Origin: JBGTKH01 sp041744735
GTDB lineage: Bacteria; Planctomycetota; Planctomycetia; Pirellulales; Pirellulaceae
NCBI GenBank assembly: GCA_041744735.1
Contig: JBGTKH010000616.1
Span: 1-6,847 of the forward strand
DNA length: 6,847 bases
Direction of reading: 5' to 3'
Part shown: positions 5,244-6,847 of the stretch, in pieces
How the letters are laid out: each line of letters opens with the position of its first letter
Position numbering within the stretch: position 1 is the stretch's first letter
Made by a program: the position numbers and the translations under genes
The notes under the pieces: generated by a model
Told to the model about the DNA's origin: nothing
Databases searched by the model: none
What the model saw: only the letters and a program-made list of their open reading frames with translations

Positions 5244-6272
5244 ATGTCAATGGCTCTGCCACAATTGCTTGCTCAGGCGGGTGAAAACGGTGGGAACGAA
5301 TGGGGATTTTGGGTGGCGCTGGGGGCCGGGATTATTATTGTCTCGGGCGTGTTGCTGATGATCCTGCTGATTGTCGCCGCGGCCTACGGCAAGCTGTGGT
5401 TTCAGGCGTACATGTCCAGTGCCGACGTGAGCATCTTCAGCTTGATCGGCATGGGCTTTCGGCAAGTGAACCCGCGCGTGATCGTCACCGCGAAGGTCAT
5501 GGCCTACCAGTCGGGCTTGGACATCAACCGCCGCACCGGCATCAGCACGTCGCGGTTAGAGGCCCACTATCTGGCCAACGGCGATGTGATGAAAGTGATC
5601 CACGCGATCATCGCCGCGCATCGGGCCGGCATCGATTTGGACTTCGACCGCGCTGCGGCGATCGACCTGGCCGGCCGCGACGTGATGGACGCCGTGCGGA
5701 CCAGCGTGCATCCCAAAGTGATTGATTGTCCCGACCCGCGGCGCAGCGGTAAGACGACGCTGAGCGCGATCGCCAAGAACGGCGTCGAGCTGCGCATTCG
5801 GGCGCGCGTGACGGTGCGCACAAACTTGGCGCAGTTGATTGGCGGTGCGACCGAGGAAACGATCATTGCCCGCGTCGGCGAAGGCATCATTACGTCGATC
5901 GGCTCGGCCGAGACGCATCTGTTGGTGCTGGAGAATCCCGACCGCATCTCGAAGGCCGTGTTGGCCCGCGGCCTGGACGCTCACACCGCGTTCGAAATCG
6001 TCTCGATCGACATCGCGGACATCGACGTGGGCGAGAACATCGGCGCCCGTTTGCAAGCCGATCAGGCCGAAGCGGATACCCGCGTGGCTCGCGCGCGGGC
6101 CGAACAGCGGCGCGCCGAGGCCATCGCCCACGAACAAGAGATGAAAGCCAAAGTGGCCGAGAACCGCGCCCGGCTGGTGCTGGCCGAAGCCGAAGTCCCC
6201 CGCGCGATGGCCGAGGCGTTCCGCATGGGAAACCTGTTCGCCACCGACGCTCACGGCGGCGGCCGCATTTGA
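5244..6272 (+). CDS. floA: Flotillin-like protein FloA (SPFH/PHB family)
   Basis: 342 residues, close to the ~330 of Bacillus FloA (YqfA). A short N-terminus is followed by one strongly hydrophobic membrane segment (~22-47, WVALGAGIIIVSGVLLMILL), which in this family anchors the protein as a hairpin in the inner membrane. The SPFH/PHB region follows with the expected FloA blocks: VNPRVIVTAKVMAYQSGLDI, LEAHYLANGDV, AAAIDLAGRDVMDAV, PKVIDCPDP, GVELRIRARVTVRTNLAQL, GGATEETIIARVGEGI and FEIVSIDIADIDVGENIGA. The C-terminal ~65 residues are Ala/Glu/Arg-rich (DQAEADTRVARARAEQRRAE) and fit the coiled coil used for oligomerisation. The known role is organising functional membrane microdomains and supporting membrane complexes. 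The family normally pairs with an NfeD-like protein; none is adjacent upstream here. The next gene starts 12 nt downstream in the same frame, so the two are probably co-transcribed. Nothing looks damaged. Confidence 0.95.
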   Translation: MSMALPQLLAQAGENGGNEWGFWVALGAGIIIVSGVLLMILLIVAAAYGKLWFQAYMSSADVSIFSLIGMGFRQVNPRVIVTAKVMAYQSGLDINRRTGISTSRLEAHYLANGDVMKVIHAIIAAHRAGIDLDFDRAAAIDLAGRDVMDAVRTSVHPKVIDCPDPRRSGKTTLSAIAKNGVELRIRARVTVRTNLAQLIGGATEETIIARVGEGIITSIGSAETHLLVLENPDRISKAVLARGLDAHTAFEIVSIDIADIDVGENIGARLQADQAEADTRVARARAEQRRAEAIAHEQEMKAKVAENRARLVLAEAEVPRAMAEAFRMGNLFATDAHGGGRI

Positions 6273-6284
6273 AAGGCGACGAAC

Positions 6285-6847
6285 GTGATCGCAGCGTACT
6301 TGCTAATCGGTGCGGCACTCGCCGCCGAGCCAGCGGCGGAACCGATGGCCGTGCTCAAGACGTTTCGTGAGGAGTTCATTGCCGTCACTCCCGGCGAGGG
6401 AGAATTCCCGAAGAGTTTTTCGATGGGACGCAGCGAAGGAGGCGGCAATGACGAGCGGCCAGTGCACCAAGTCACTTTCACCTATAGATTCCAGATCGCT
6501 AGATATGAAGTGCCGCAGAATCTGTGGCGTGCGGTAATGGGCAACAACCCCAGCCGCTGGAAAGGCGAACGCAACTCAGTCGAGATGTTGTCGTTTGATG
6601 AGGCCCAACAGTTCTGCGCAAAAGCCACTGAACAAATGCGGGCCGCGAAGCTGATCACGCCCAACGAAGTCATCCGGCTCCCCTCCGAAGCCGAATGGGA
6701 ATACGTCGCCCGCGCCGGCACGACCAGCGTCTATTCGTTCGGCGATGATGTAACGGATCTGGACGACTACGGCTGGCACACGGGCAACGCCGCGGGCAAC
6801 GATCCGCCGGTGGGCGCCAAGACACCGAACGCTTGGGGACTGTACGA
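6285..6847 (+). CDS. SUMF1/FGE-sulfatase-domain protein, 3' truncated by window
   Basis: GTG at 6285 opens 187 codons that run off the window; AAAGG lies 8 nt upstream and the floA stop is 12 nt upstream, which suggests an operon. The first ~14 residues (VIAAYLLIGAALAAE) form a hydrophobic stretch ending in an ALAA-E cleavage-like site, so the protein may be exported, although the N-terminus has no positive charge. An internal ATG (6345) is an alternative start. The FGE/SUMF1 C-type-lectin-fold domain follows: SMGRSEGGGNDERPVHQVTF (46-65), an IARYEVPQNLWRAVMGNNPS segment (71-90), FDEAQQFC (104-111), RLPSEAEWEYVARAGT (131-146) and the start of the NAWGLYD loop. True FGEs oxidise a sulfatase cysteine to formylglycine using C-terminal cysteines that would lie beyond the window, so catalysis cannot be judged. 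Planctomycetes have many such paralogs, often fused to or acting beside other proteins. It belongs to a different subgroup from the lectin tail of the minus-strand gene. Confidence 0.88.
   Translation, partial: MIAAYLLIGAALAAEPAAEPMAVLKTFREEFIAVTPGEGEFPKSFSMGRSEGGGNDERPVHQVTFTYRFQIARYEVPQNLWRAVMGNNPSRWKGERNSVEMLSFDEAQQFCAKATEQMRAAKLITPNEVIRLPSEAEWEYVARAGTTSVYSFGDDVTDLDDYGWHTGNAAGNDPPVGAKTPNAWGLY

Noticed and set aside
5556..6254. Minus-strand open frame of 232 codons opposite floA
   Set aside because: It is antisense to the strongly conserved floA; the His/Gly/Arg-rich translation matches no family.
1..6847. CRISPR array, tRNA or rRNA genes
   Set aside because: No regularly spaced direct repeats with unique spacers and no tRNA- or rRNA-like sequence were seen on either strand; the only tandem repeat is the short heptad tract.

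Overview
The window reads as a GC-rich piece of a Planctomycetota chromosome, most likely Pirellulales-like. That is an inference from a GH33 sialidase with a C-terminal LamG-type domain, two formylglycine-generating-enzyme-like (FGE-sulfatase/SUMF1, C-type-lectin fold) proteins, a FloA-type flotillin and a long palindromic intergenic repeat of a kind I associate with this phylum.

Layout. Positions 1-770 (+) hold the 3' part of a sialidase whose LamG domain appears to lack its central portion. Positions 767-888 form a large imperfect palindrome that overlaps the sialidase stop codon. Positions 889-1087 hold nothing I can identify. Positions 1088-1475 (-) hold two broken genes joined head to tail: the first ~60 codons of a reverse transcriptase of the type found in diversity-generating retroelements (DGRs), running directly into the last ~67 codons of a DUF1801 protein. 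Positions 1530-1571 carry a period-7 tandem repeat. Positions 1585-4941 (-) encode one 1118-residue protein: calcineurin-like phosphoesterase, NACHT NTPase, HEAT-like repeats, and a C-terminal FGE/C-type-lectin domain. A TATAAT box and a GAGGT Shine-Dalgarno sequence precede it. Positions 5026-5130 (-) are a relic of a BlaI/MecI-family repressor. Positions 5244-6272 (+) encode FloA, followed after 12 nt by a GTG-initiated, possibly secreted SUMF1-type protein that leaves the window at 6847.

How the pieces fit. The most interesting unit is the minus-strand pair at 1290-4941. The large protein has the architecture of a DGR variable protein: a sensor/NTPase chassis with a C-type-lectin tail whose last ~30 residues show the alternating fixed and variable pattern that A-directed mutagenesis produces. 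A DGR-type reverse transcriptase start lies 110 nt downstream on the same strand, which is the canonical DGR order. The reverse transcriptase is cut off before its catalytic core and no template repeat is visible, so I read this as a decayed DGR whose diversified NACHT receptor has been left behind, possibly as a fixed conflict/defence protein. The functional role is inference; the domain motifs and the broken reverse transcriptase are visible directly. The divergent floA operon appears to be an ordinary membrane gene with an FGE-like partner.
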